Of a stretch of 64,000 nt of DNA, positions 1-8,921 are shown piece after piece; position 1 is the first letter of the stretch, and each line of letters opens with the position of its first letter. The DNA comes from Phoma sp. XZ068 (lineage: Eukaryota > Ascomycota > Dothideomycetes > Pleosporales > Didymellaceae), in contig RBKR01000025.1 of the NCBI GenBank assembly GCA_004835665.1, positions 1-64,000 of the forward strand, given 5' to 3'. Below the pieces are notes generated by a model, which did no database searches, was not told where the DNA came from, and was given only the letters and a program-made list of their open reading frames with translations. The position numbers and the translations under genes were made by a program.

Positions 1-114
1 AACCCTAACCCTAACCCTAACCCTAACCCTAACCCTAACCCTAACCCTAACCCTAACCCTAACCCTAACCCTAACCCTAACCCTAACCCTAACCCTAACC
101 CTAACCCTAACCCT
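1..114. repeat. Telomere repeat array, chromosome end
   Basis: Uninterrupted CCCTAA repeats, 19 copies, on the + strand. The C-rich strand runs 5'->3' away from the left end, as expected for a left telomere. The array passes directly into CT-rich low-complexity DNA. TTAGGG-type telomeres are usual in filamentous ascomycetes. Confidence 0.99.
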
Positions 115-408
115 CTCTCTCACTCTCTCTCTCACTCTCTCTCTCTCCCTCACCCTCACTCTCTCTCTCACCCTCACTCTCTCCCTCACCCTCACTCTCA
201 CTCTCTCTCTCACTCTCTCCCTCACCCTCACTCTCACTCTCTCTCTCACCCTCACTCTCACTCTCACTCTCACTCTCTCTCTCACTCTCTCTCTCACCCT
301 CACTCTCACTCTCTCTCTCACTCTCTCTCTCACCCTCACTCTCACTCTCACTCTCTCCCTCACCCTCACTCTCACTCTCTCTCTCTCTCTCTCTCTCCCT
401 CACCCTCG
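115..408. repeat. CTCTCT/CTCACT microsatellite next to telomere
   Basis: Almost pure C and T with regular A, built from CTCTCT, CTCACT and CCCTCA hexamers. These look like drifted CCCTAA units (CCCTAA to CCCTCA to CTCTCT), so this may be old telomere sequence. The long Glu/Ser/Arg reading frame on the - strand is only the translation of the repeat. Confidence 0.9.
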
Positions 409-520
409 GACGGGCTCCCCACCCACATCCCCTACTTGTAACTAACTAATAACTGCTCTCTTTAAACACCCTACGGGCCTACTGCCTACTCTTTCTTTTC
501 TTTTCTACCTTTTTTACTTG

Positions 521-658
521 TTTACACCTCCTCATTTGTTTACACCTCCTCACTTGTTTACACCTCCTCACTTGTTTACACCTCCTCACTTGTTTACACC
601 TCCTCACTTGTTTACACCTCCTCACTTGTTTACACCTCCTCACTTGTTTACACCTTTT
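521..658. repeat. 18-base minisatellite, about 7.5 units
   Basis: Unit TTTACACCTCCTCACTTG repeated with near-perfect 18-base period from 521. Seven full units and a partial eighth; the first unit has one C-to-T change. Since 18 is a multiple of 3 a reading frame stays open through it, but nothing else suggests coding. Confidence 0.95.
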
Positions 659-1627
659 CTTTGTATCTATACTCGCCTCTGCTTGTATTTCTTTCCGTGT
701 TTTTTACCCCTACTTAAACTTATTTGTACTTCTTTTTATTCTGTCTTTTATCTACTTTATTACTTCTTTCCTCCTTTCTTCTTATCTCTTTTTCCTTATA
801 ACTATAAAACCCTAACCCCGCTCTTCTTTTCCTACTACTTTTTGACAATACTTTGCACTTTCTTTCTTTTGTATCTCTAAATCTATTCTAATCTGAATCT
901 CTTTTCTACTTATTCTACTTATTCTTCTTTTCTTTCTTACTCTTACTATTGTCTCTACCCTCACCCTTTTCTTAACTAACCTTTTTTCTTTCTCTTTTAC
1001 CTCTGTCCTAATTCTCCCTCTATCTTTTTCATTTCAATCTTTCCTCTCTTTTCTTTACTACTTTCTTTATCTTCTTTCTTTCACCTCCTTTAAAACACTC
1101 TCTTCTATCCTCTTTTGCTACTTTAACCCCTGCTTATTCTTGTCAACTTTCTTTTGAAACCATTAATCCCCCTTCTTGCTTTGTTTCTACCTTGCCTTCT
1201 CTCTATTAAACACGTTTTGTAACTCTTTAACTTTTTCATCTTCCCTTGATTTTTTTTTTATAACTACTAAACTACTTGTTTCTTCTGTTTGCCTGTGTAT
1301 TTCTATTTCTTTTCTTATTCCTCTTTACTTCTTTCCTATAACTTTACCTCTTTTCTTTGTTATTATTTATTTCTCAACACTTACTTGCTAACTCTTCTTT
1401 GAAACTCTCTTTATCTTTGAAAAAAATCTTTCAAATCCTTTCTACTGTGTTCTCTAATCCTTTTTTCTTCTCTTTACTGATTTCTCTAAACTACTAAACT
1501 GCTTATTTTTTCTTTTTACCTTTAACGTTTCTTTTCAATTTTACGCCCTCTTACCCACCCGCTTTCTTTGATCTTTTAACTTCAACTCTCTTCTTTACTC
1601 CCTTTCCTCTGCTTATCTTTTCTCTCT
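659..1627. other. Pyrimidine-rich non-coding subtelomere
   Basis: Strongly biased to T and C on the + strand with few G. A short telomere-like AAACCCTAACCCC lies near 806-820. I see no gene with family features; the open frames here begin with non-ATG codons and encode low-complexity Leu/Phe/Ser runs. Confidence 0.7.
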
Positions 1628-1750
1628 TCTCGAACTTTCCTTGAACTTGACTTTTCTTGAACTTCTTGAACTTCTTGAACTTTTGAACTTTTCAACTTTT
1701 GAACTGCTGAACTTTTGAGCTGCTGAACTTTTGAACTTTCCTTGAATTCA
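1628..1750. repeat. Short CTTGAACTT tandem repeat
   Basis: About a dozen copies of CTTGAACTT and variants (CTTTTGAACTT, GCTGAACTTTTGA) in roughly 120 bases, with irregular 9-14 base spacing. It marks the change from T/C-rich DNA to G+C-richer subtelomere. Confidence 0.8.
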
Positions 1751-2389
1751 ACGGTTTGCGCTTGCGGACTGCCGAAACGGATAACGGCTAACGGGATCCG
1801 GGTTTCGGCCTCCGCGTTTGCTTCTGTCCTGTTGTCTACTTTCCCCAAATACGGATAACCCTAACCCTGACTTGCGTCCGGCCCTGAACCCAACTTCACG
1901 CTGTAAACACCTTGCCGGCTCTCCGCTCACCCTCTACCTTCTACTTCTCTTCTTGCCCTCCCTGACGCCTTGATGATGTGATCCCTGCTGTCTGCTACTG
2001 ACCGCAAACCTCCTCGGCTTGCGGGGCCTTGTAACTGCGTCCTACCCTCTACCTGCGTCCTACCCTCAGCTACCGGTTGCCGCTCTTTTCTTCTTTACTT
2101 CGCTCTTTCCTACCCTTGCTGCGCTCTTGAACCGCTCTACGTTACGCTCTTTGCGCCTCCGGGGCCTTTCTACGGGCTCCTGCCACTCGGACGGGTATCT
2201 GCTGCACCCTCTTTTACATGTCACTATCGCACGGGTTACGGGGGCCTCTTCACGGGTTGCGGACCTCTCGGTAATACCTCACCACGACTTCGTCGCCTGC
2301 CTCTTCTCTTTTCTCAACCGCGGCGCTTCTTGTGCCTCCCCACGGGCCTTCCGCCCACCCCTTCTACTTCACCGCTGCGCTCGGCTTCT

Positions 2390-3135
2390 CTGTGACACCT
2401 GACGGGCCCATCGCCCGCCCTCTTCTGCCTTCTCCTCAACGACTCTCTTCTCCCTTCTTGCCTCCCTCACCCTCGGCTCGTGATACCTTATCACGGCCCC
2501 ACCCACCTCCCCTCTTTCTCCTTCATCCTCTACCGCCCCGCCCGCCTGCTTTGTGACACCTGACGGGCCCACCGCCCACCCCTACATTCTTACATCTTCA
2601 CACTCGCTAACGGGTCTTCGCCCTGCTCTTCTGTCTTGAACGGGGCCCACCGCAATCCCCTTTCTCTCTAACCCTTCTCCTCGCACTCCTTAACACTTCT
2701 TAGCCCTCTAATCACCTACGGGTCTTCGCCTTGTTTTTCTGCCCTGACGGGGCCCACCGCCAACCCCTCTTCGTCCCTCTGATACCTCTCTACGGGCCTA
2801 CCGCCCGCCCTTTTGTCTCTACCCCCTCTGATACCTTGCCACGGGCCCACCGCCCACCCCCCCTTCTCTCTCTTACCCTCGCATTACCGGTCTCTTCACC
2901 GGTTCGGGGGCATCTTCGCGGGTTGCGGCTGTTTCCTGCCTGTTGCCTGTCTTTCTACGCGTTCGGGGGCACCTCCACGGGCTACGGGTCTCTCTACGGG
3001 CCTCTGTTCCTTTGTCGGCTTGCCCCAAATACCGGTAACCCTAACCCTAACCTGCATCCGCTCCTCCAACCAACTCTGCACCTGCCTCTTCGCTCTCGTG
3101 TGACACCTGGCGGGCCCACTGTCCACCCTTCTCTC
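2390..3135. repeat. Dispersed G+C-rich repeat with GGGCCCACCGCCCACCC core
   Basis: At least six diverged copies near 2392, 2551, 2740, 2784, 2830 and 3101, each starting with TGACACCT or GATACCT, then GACGGGCCCACCGCCCACCC and a pyrimidine run. They are same-strand and 50-270 bases apart. No credible gene: frames through this stretch are Pro/Leu/Ser-rich and unlike any family I recognise. Confidence 0.7.
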
Positions 3136-3539
3136 ACGCACTACGGCATCTACGGGCTTGGGAATGCCTTTCTGGCTGCGGCACCACAATCGGGTTTGCC
3201 AAACTTCCCCTAGCTTCTGTTCTATCTTGTGACAATCCTCTCTAAACGCCCAAAACACCTTTTTACATGTTGTCCCCATCCCGATCCATCTGCCTAAACC
3301 CCCTGGTGACCTTTTCAAATGCCTCCTCTCCGCATCTTACTTTTCCCAAATTTTCGCTGTCTTGATCCTGCGCTTTCTTTTCAATACAAACGGGTGCTTT
3401 GGGTTGGGGACTCACTTGGTTTCGGGTGCTCTGCCTGGATTGTGGGCTCTTCTTGGGTTGCGCGCTCTTTCTTGGCTGTTGGTTTTTCTTAAATAATCGG
3501 CTCTTACTAATTTGGCGTCACTGATGTGGACTCACTTGG

Positions 3540-3680
3540 TTGGGCGGGGGACCACTTTCGGGCCACTTGGGCTGGTGGGACTACTTTCGGACCACTTGGG
3601 GTGGCGCGCTACTTGGGGAACCACGTGGGGAACTACTTGGGGAACCACTTGGGGAACCACTCGGGTTGGTGGGCACCTCT
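3540..3680. repeat. G-rich tandem repeat, ACTTGGGGAACC unit
   Basis: Between about 3612 and 3668 a 12-base unit ACTTGGGGAACC is repeated about five times with small changes. It is preceded by related ACTTTCGGACCACTTGGG units from 3540. The + strand carries several GGGG runs spaced by about 8-11 bases. Confidence 0.8.
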
Positions 3681-4046
3681 TGCTGGCTGCTGTGTTCTTT
3701 TACAATGCTGTATGCTGTTGCCCGCTTGACCAAACCACGTATAACCCTATCTCAATCTTGACTTGCGTCCTGGCCTGACTGCAAGCTCTAACACCTCCTC
3801 TTGTCTCTACTGCCCTCTCTGCTCACACTCTCTGCGCTCGTATGCGCGTTGTCTGCGCTCCCTACACACTCAGCTTCTTTGTCTGTCTTGTTGATAATCT
3901 GCGTGCCGTAAACACCGGTAACCCCACCCTGACTTGCGTCCGGGCCCAACCGAAACTCCACTACCCCAACTTGCGTCCCGGCCCGAACCAAACTCTGCTG
4001 CACAGCGAATCGCGAACGGAAAATCTTTCATTTGCTACTACTGCGC

Positions 4047-7000
4047 CTACTCAGCCAACAGCCGTGTAATCCAACAAAACTCCTTTACCAAGTTGTTGCT
4101 CTCCACGTTGTCCAGCGGCTGCTTCTTCCCTAAATATTCGATTAACATCCTACCCGGTCCTGCATCGTCCACCCCAAACTCCGCTAATCGGGCCTGCCAT
4201 CGGGCGTTTGCCTCCGTGTAACCGAATACTATGCCTGTTAATCCTGCGCTCAACACCCCGCTGTATTGACAAGTCCCTCCCCCTACCCTTCGATACTTCC
4301 CTTTCTCGTTCGGCTCCCAGCTGTTGCAAATTTCCTGCGGTACGCCACCACACGGGAAGCAACCTGAAAACATGTGGAACCGAACCTGGTCGTCTATCTT
4401 CTGTACCATCTCCTTCGCTGTTTTGCTTTCTGCCCTCCAACACTGCCGTATGTCGTGTCCGCTCTGTGGATCGCCTGCTCCCTCGCAAATCCCGCAGCGA
4501 TTCGCCCACCACGCCAACTGCCTGCGCACCCACTCTACGTCGGCAAACTCCTGCTGTCGATGCTCAGTCAACGTCTGCCACGGCCCCCGGCGCGCCTGCT
4601 CCTGCTGTTGAAACACCCGCCGCATCTCTTCCCGCTCCGCTTCGACGACGTCCATTTCTTCTCCATCGTTACTGTTGTCGTCTGTCTCGCTCTCTTCTTC
4701 TGTTTCTTCTTCAACCACCTCCTCCAACTGCCCATCTATCCCTCGGCACACGTCGCACATCTCCTCGTTGTCCTCCTCTCTACACCCTGCTCGATCCTTC
4801 CTCCCATCCAAATACCCGTCCAACACCTCCCTCCTGCAGCTAGCCGCCCCGCTCTCACCACCTTCAACATACTCCCTCACCAACTGCCGCTCGGCTTCTG
4901 TCTCGTTGTCTTCGGTGCGTTGTTTCCCATCCTGAACGATCAAAACCGCCTCGCTTCGCAACCCGTCCCGGCCTGCCCTGCCGCTCTCCTGTGCGTAATC
5001 CAACATGGTGAACGGCCAATCGATGTGAATGATGCACCGTACATCCGGTATGTCCACGCCCATTCCCAACGCGCTCGTTGCCACGATCACGCGCTGCTTG
5101 CCTGCCATGAAGTCCGCTAACATGCTCGCCTTGCCCACGGCATCCGCGTGATACGCGTGACAATCTAATTGCTCTGCCAACGCCTTCACCTTCGGCTTCG
5201 AATTGCCGTACACGATGAGCTTGCCTGTCCTGTACTTCCGCATTTTCTGCCACACTGTCTTGATGACCATCGACTCGACGTCCTTCTTCTTCACGGACCG
5301 GCTGATCTTGATGGTCTGATACGCCACGTTCGTCCTTGTGGTCGGTTGTCTGAACATCTTGACCTGCCCTCGCTGGTAATGCATCCGTCGATACAGCTCG
5401 TCTTCTTCGGTCGGCGGCAACGTTGCTGTCAACAGCACCATCTGCGTCTCGGCTGCTGCCAGCCTGCCGAGCTGTTGCATCTGCTTGCGGAATGTGTATC
5501 GACGGTTCAACACAATGTGACACTCGTCGATCACGATACGGTCCAGCTGCCGCGTCGCTCGCAGCCGGTTCAAAAATGTCGCGAACGCTTCTCCCACGGC
5601 CGACTCGGGCGTTACGAACACGATGGCTGCTGCGTCGGGCGGGCAGCGACTCTCCCACTCGGCGCACGATATCCCCAGCTCCTTGCACCGCCGCATCATG
5701 TCTCCACGCAGCGAAACCAACGGCACGACGACGACCGTCGTTCCACCTTGCTCTGCCCACCCCGGCAACATAAACAACATGCTCTTGCCTGCGCCAGTCG
5801 GCATCACGGCCACGACGGGGCTCTCGCCGGCAATGATCGCCTCGATGGCCTCCTTCTGCACGCCTCTGAACTTTGCTTTCTTGCCCTTCATTCGCTGGAG
5901 TTGCGCTGCCGGGTCCATCTTCCTCAGCCGCTCCAGCCTCTCTATCCTTGCCTCGTCCGCCTCGCTCTCGAACGGCGCCTTCTTCCGCTTCTTGACGTCT
6001 GCCACTGCGTCTACGGCGGACTGGAAACCCAAAAACCGGTGCCAATCGGTGCTCGAGTTGCGGAACAACTGCCGCCTGTCTGCTGTGACGCCTGCCATCT
6101 CCATGATCCCGCGCGCGTATACCATGCCGGCTACGTGCGCGCTGTGGCCGGCCTGCTCGTCCTGGATGGTGGCGAGCATATTCTCCTCGTTCCACTCCTC
6201 GTTCTCCTCTGCCTCCTCTGCTCGAAATGCCGACGATGGCCGCAAAAACCTCCGGCTGATGCCGATGGCAATCTCACGGTATGCTGCAATCGTCAACTCT
6301 TGCTTTAAACCTACTCTGCTTTCACGCTTCAATATTTCCCGAAATCGGTCGCTTGTCCACTTCCGTCCGCTGGGGTCGGCTGGCCACATGTGCGATGATA
6401 TCGCCTCCTTCTCCCACACCATCGCCTCCAACCGCTGCTGGAACGGCAACACCAACCACATGTAATACACCACCAGCTCGCCCACCTCGCGCGGCAAGTA
6501 CCGGTGGATGATCTTGACATCGCCGCTCACGGCATACCCTTTGTGATACCGCGTAACGAACGCGACCATGCCGTCCTCGATGAAAATGTTTCGGTGGCCC
6601 CCCTTGATGGTGTTGCTGTGTCGAACGCTGCCCAGCTCTGGCCACCTTGCGGGTTGCCCTTCTGCCATGTGCACCAACGCGGCCAGCTTCTCTCGAAACG
6701 CAATCACTCGATCCATGTACCGCTCCACCTCTTTCCGGTCGATGCCTGAACGGCTTCCTGGCTTGATGAACCTTTCCCTGACGTTGGCGTCCTGCCCCGC
6801 GCGCTCAAACAACCACTTCTCCCCATCTACGGGCATGCGCGTGCGGTGGTCTTTCAAAAAGTTCCACCCTGGCCGCTCATCGGTCGGGTTGTCGCGCAGC
6901 TGCTCCCACGGGATCTGGGGCACTTGGCCTGCTGTCTGCTTGCCGCAAAACAGCAACTCCTCCACCAGTAGCCGCTTAGCCTCCGCCTGCATACCGTGCA

Positions 7001-8708
7001 CCATCCCGCGGAACTGGGCCATGGTGAAGTGCAAGTTCTTGTACAGCAGCTCATCCTTCCCCATCCACTCGACGTGGCCACGCGACGTGGTGTTGTAGTG
7101 CACCTTCAGCCCGTACGTGCGTAAGTCGAGCATCCACTGCATCGGGCTGTGGCTGCCTCGCACCATGAAGCTGTCCATCATCTGCTGCACAAACTCCAAG
7201 CAGCCTTTTGGTCGACGCGGGCTGGGGGGACTGCTGCCGCTGTCGCTCCCCCCGTACGCGCTGTCGTCGTCGAACACCTCCTCTTCAAACGGCTCGGACA
7301 GCTCCAGTGCGTGCTGCACGACCATGAAACGGGTGATTTTGATCACGGACGACAAGATCGGCGGGTACAGCTCGGGGCCCTTCCAACCGTCCTCCTTGAC
7401 GCCAAGCACAGCCAACGCGCACACCAGCGCGCAGTCGTACTCCTTGCGGCGGATGGTCTGTTTGAGCAGCGCCATGCAAAAGTCCAAGCACGCTTTTTCG
7501 ACCGGCCCCAGCTTCGCGTGCTCGGGCTCATTGTCGCGTTCGGACGGGTCCTGCTCGTCGTCCAGCTCATCGATCATCATCTCGTCCTCCTCGTCCTCCC
7601 CGTCCTCGTTCTGGTCCTCGTCGGCTACCCCCATCTCTACCCCACCTACGTCTCTCTCTGCCTGCTCGATCAATGCCTCCCACGCCTCGCGCTGCTGCTG
7701 TGTGAAGCGGTACTTGGGGCTCTTCCAACGGTGCTCCCTCTGCGTCCGTGCAAAAAACATCAGTATCTGCTTCCACGGGCGTGATCGCTCTTTGATCGAC
7801 TTGTCGTCCATGTACGCCTGCAGCGGCGTGTACCTGGTCTGATGCTTCTCTGTCCGGATCGCCTCCATACGCACGAATATGCCCGTCCGTTCGATGACCG
7901 ACGCCTGGCTCACGCGGGCCAGTCCGTCCATGGCGTTCCAAATTGCAGCCTCGACGGGTTCCTCGTCCTTCTCCGGGTCTATGTTGGGCTCCTCAATGCT
8001 CGCCAGCAATTCGGGACGATCCAGTTTGTTCAAGTACGGCAGCCACCCAGTCCGCTCCAGCCATGGGGCCGCCTCGTCCTTCTCCCCGTCTTCGATCGTT
8101 GTCTTCGCCCGGTCCTCGACGTTGGCCCACGTCTTGGCCATCTCCTCGCCCACGCGCGCCCACGCCGCCTCGCCCTCTGTGGGGACGGGTTGCGGACCGC
8201 TGTCTGGGTTGTGACGCACCTCGAAGTACTGTGATCCGTGCCGGCTGCCGAAAAGTCGCTGGCAGTGTACGCGCTTGCAGCCGTCTTCCATCTGGGCTTG
8301 CAACGCCCCTGCCCGAGTTCGGCTGGGGCGTCCTTGCCTTTTTCCCAGCGACCAGCCGTTGTGGTCTTTGCGCCAGTGCTTTTTGATCGAGTCGATGGTT
8401 CTTGCAATGTGCCGGCATTTTTCGGGCTCAAGTTGGCACAGCAAGCCGTCGTCGTATACTGGCAGCTGGGGGATGGGCTGCACGTTGTTGTCTGGTACCG
8501 TCCACTCGCTGGGGTACTGTAGCAAGCCCGCCCACTGACGGACGGCATCCCCTACAGCTCTAACGTTTTTTGGCGGCCTCTTGTGTTGCTTCTGCAAGTG
8601 GCTCTCGATCTGGTCCGGCCATACTGCGTACCGGCACTCCTTGCACACTGCTACCTGGTACTCAGCCAAGTGCTCAAAGTACTGATGCTCAACGGTGGCT
8701 TCTGACAT
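4047..8708 (-). CDS. Telomere-linked RecQ-type helicase with recombinase-like middle domain
   Basis: Intact 1,553-residue protein. The ATG at 8708 is the first in frame and has a good AAC context; the frame stays open to 8915 only through a TTG codon. N-terminus: C2H2-like motif CKEC...HLQKQH (residues 22-42) and a second C/H cluster (91-116), resembling fungal OrsD/DUF3505-type zinc fingers. Helicase core: GAGKS (972-976), DECH (1061-1064), TATLPP (1094-1099) and QESGRAGRDG (1240-1249), the RecQ-type SF2 set. C-terminus: CGIC...H...C zinc-knuckle-like cluster (1405-1423). Residues 680-870 carry a tyrosine-recombinase-like pattern (see findings). Such subtelomeric helicases are known in many fungi as TLH genes; a role in telomere maintenance or spread of chromosome ends is proposed in general, not shown here. 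G+C-rich, no RIP, no introns. Its 3' end points to the telomere. Confidence 0.93.
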   Translation of the reverse strand: MSEATVEHQYFEHLAEYQVAVCKECRYAVWPDQIESHLQKQHKRPPKNVRAVGDAVRQWAGLLQYPSEWTVPDNNVQPIPQLPVYDDGLLCQLEPEKCRHIARTIDSIKKHWRKDHNGWSLGKRQGRPSRTRAGALQAQMEDGCKRVHCQRLFGSRHGSQYFEVRHNPDSGPQPVPTEGEAAWARVGEEMAKTWANVEDRAKTTIEDGEKDEAAPWLERTGWLPYLNKLDRPELLASIEEPNIDPEKDEEPVEAAIWNAMDGLARVSQASVIERTGIFVRMEAIRTEKHQTRYTPLQAYMDDKSIKERSRPWKQILMFFARTQREHRWKSPKYRFTQQQREAWEALIEQAERDVGGVEMGVADEDQNEDGEDEEDEMMIDELDDEQDPSERDNEPEHAKLGPVEKACLDFCMALLKQTIRRKEYDCALVCALAVLGVKEDGWKGPELYPPILSSVIKITRFMVVQHALELSEPFEEEVFDDDSAYGGSDSGSSPPSPRRPKGCLEFVQQMMDSFMVRGSHSPMQWMLDLRTYGLKVHYNTTSRGHVEWMGKDELLYKNLHFTMAQFRGMVHGMQAEAKRLLVEELLFCGKQTAGQVPQIPWEQLRDNPTDERPGWNFLKDHRTRMPVDGEKWLFERAGQDANVRERFIKPGSRSGIDRKEVERYMDRVIAFREKLAALVHMAEGQPARWPELGSVRHSNTIKGGHRNIFIEDGMVAFVTRYHKGYAVSGDVKIIHRYLPREVGELVVYYMWLVLPFQQRLEAMVWEKEAISSHMWPADPSGRKWTSDRFREILKRESRVGLKQELTIAAYREIAIGISRRFLRPSSAFRAEEAEENEEWNEENMLATIQDEQAGHSAHVAGMVYARGIMEMAGVTADRRQLFRNSSTDWHRFLGFQSAVDAVADVKKRKKAPFESEADEARIERLERLRKMDPAAQLQRMKGKKAKFRGVQKEAIEAIIAGESPVVAVMPTGAGKSMLFMLPGWAEQGGTTVVVVPLVSLRGDMMRRCKELGISCAEWESRCPPDAAAIVFVTPESAVGEAFATFLNRLRATRQLDRIVIDECHIVLNRRYTFRKQMQQLGRLAAAETQMVLLTATLPPTEEDELYRRMHYQRGQVKMFRQPTTRTNVAYQTIKISRSVKKKDVESMVIKTVWQKMRKYRTGKLIVYGNSKPKVKALAEQLDCHAYHADAVGKASMLADFMAGKQRVIVATSALGMGVDIPDVRCIIHIDWPFTMLDYAQESGRAGRDGLRSEAVLIVQDGKQRTEDNETEAERQLVREYVEGGESGAASCRREVLDGYLDGRKDRAGCREEDNEEMCDVCRGIDGQLEEVVEEETEEESETDDNSNDGEEMDVVEAEREEMRRVFQQQEQARRGPWQTLTEHRQQEFADVEWVRRQLAWWANRCGICEGAGDPQSGHDIRQCWRAESKTAKEMVQKIDDQVRFHMFSGCFPCGGVPQEICNSWEPNEKGKYRRVGGGTCQYSGVLSAGLTGIVFGYTEANARWQARLAEFGVDDAGPGRMLIEYLGKKQPLDNVESNNLVKEFCWITRLLAE

Positions 8709-8921
8709 GTTAGCGGTCCTCTGCGAGCCTCTGTGTGTGTTTTTTTTCCTTGAGGCGACTGCTCTTATCTCTGAATTATGTTGAGTTTCGCACCCCAGCT
8801 TGTGCGCCCGCTCATGTTGTACGGGCTGATCTCCGTTCGGTCCGTTACCCTGGTCAGGGGCTGAACCCAACGAACATCCTTCTTCTTCCGCCGTATCTCC
8901 TACATCAACAAACAAACAGTT
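8709..8921. promoter_or_regulatory. Shared divergent promoter region
   Basis: The 213 bases between the helicase ATG (8708, -) and the partner ATG (8922, +) must hold both 5' leaders. The + side has a pyrimidine tract followed by ACATCAACAAACAAACAG just before the ATG, a common fungal leader pattern. The - side has a poly-A/CA run about 40 bases before its ATG. No clear TATA box. Shared control is inferred from spacing only. Confidence 0.5.

Larger units (their letters stand above)
1849..3996. repeat. Dispersed subtelomeric repeat with telomere seeds, 5 copies
   Basis: Related segments occur near 1849-1900, 3021-3075, 3729-3790, 3909-3960 and 3964-3996. The shared order is CCCAAATACCGG or similar, then TAACCCTAACCCTGA, then CTTGCGTCCGGCCC, then GAACCAAACTCTGC. 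Each copy except the last carries a one- to two-unit telomere-like seed. All copies point the same way, with the telomere repeat nearer the chromosome end. They look like remnants of repeated terminal duplication or telomere healing, which is inference. Confidence 0.75.

Noticed and set aside
107..403. Glu/Ser/Arg-rich reading frame on the minus strand
   Set aside because: It is the translation of the CT microsatellite and carries no gene signal.
115..408. CRISPR-like spaced repeats
   Set aside because: Simple microsatellite in a eukaryotic telomere region; no unique spacers. No CRISPR array seen anywhere in the window.
518..880. Reading frame through the 18-base minisatellite
   Set aside because: It starts with TTG; open only because the repeat unit is a multiple of three.
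8709..8915. Helicase N-terminal extension to 8915
   Set aside because: The frame is open but starts with TTG and has no ATG before 8708; the added residues are low-complexity.
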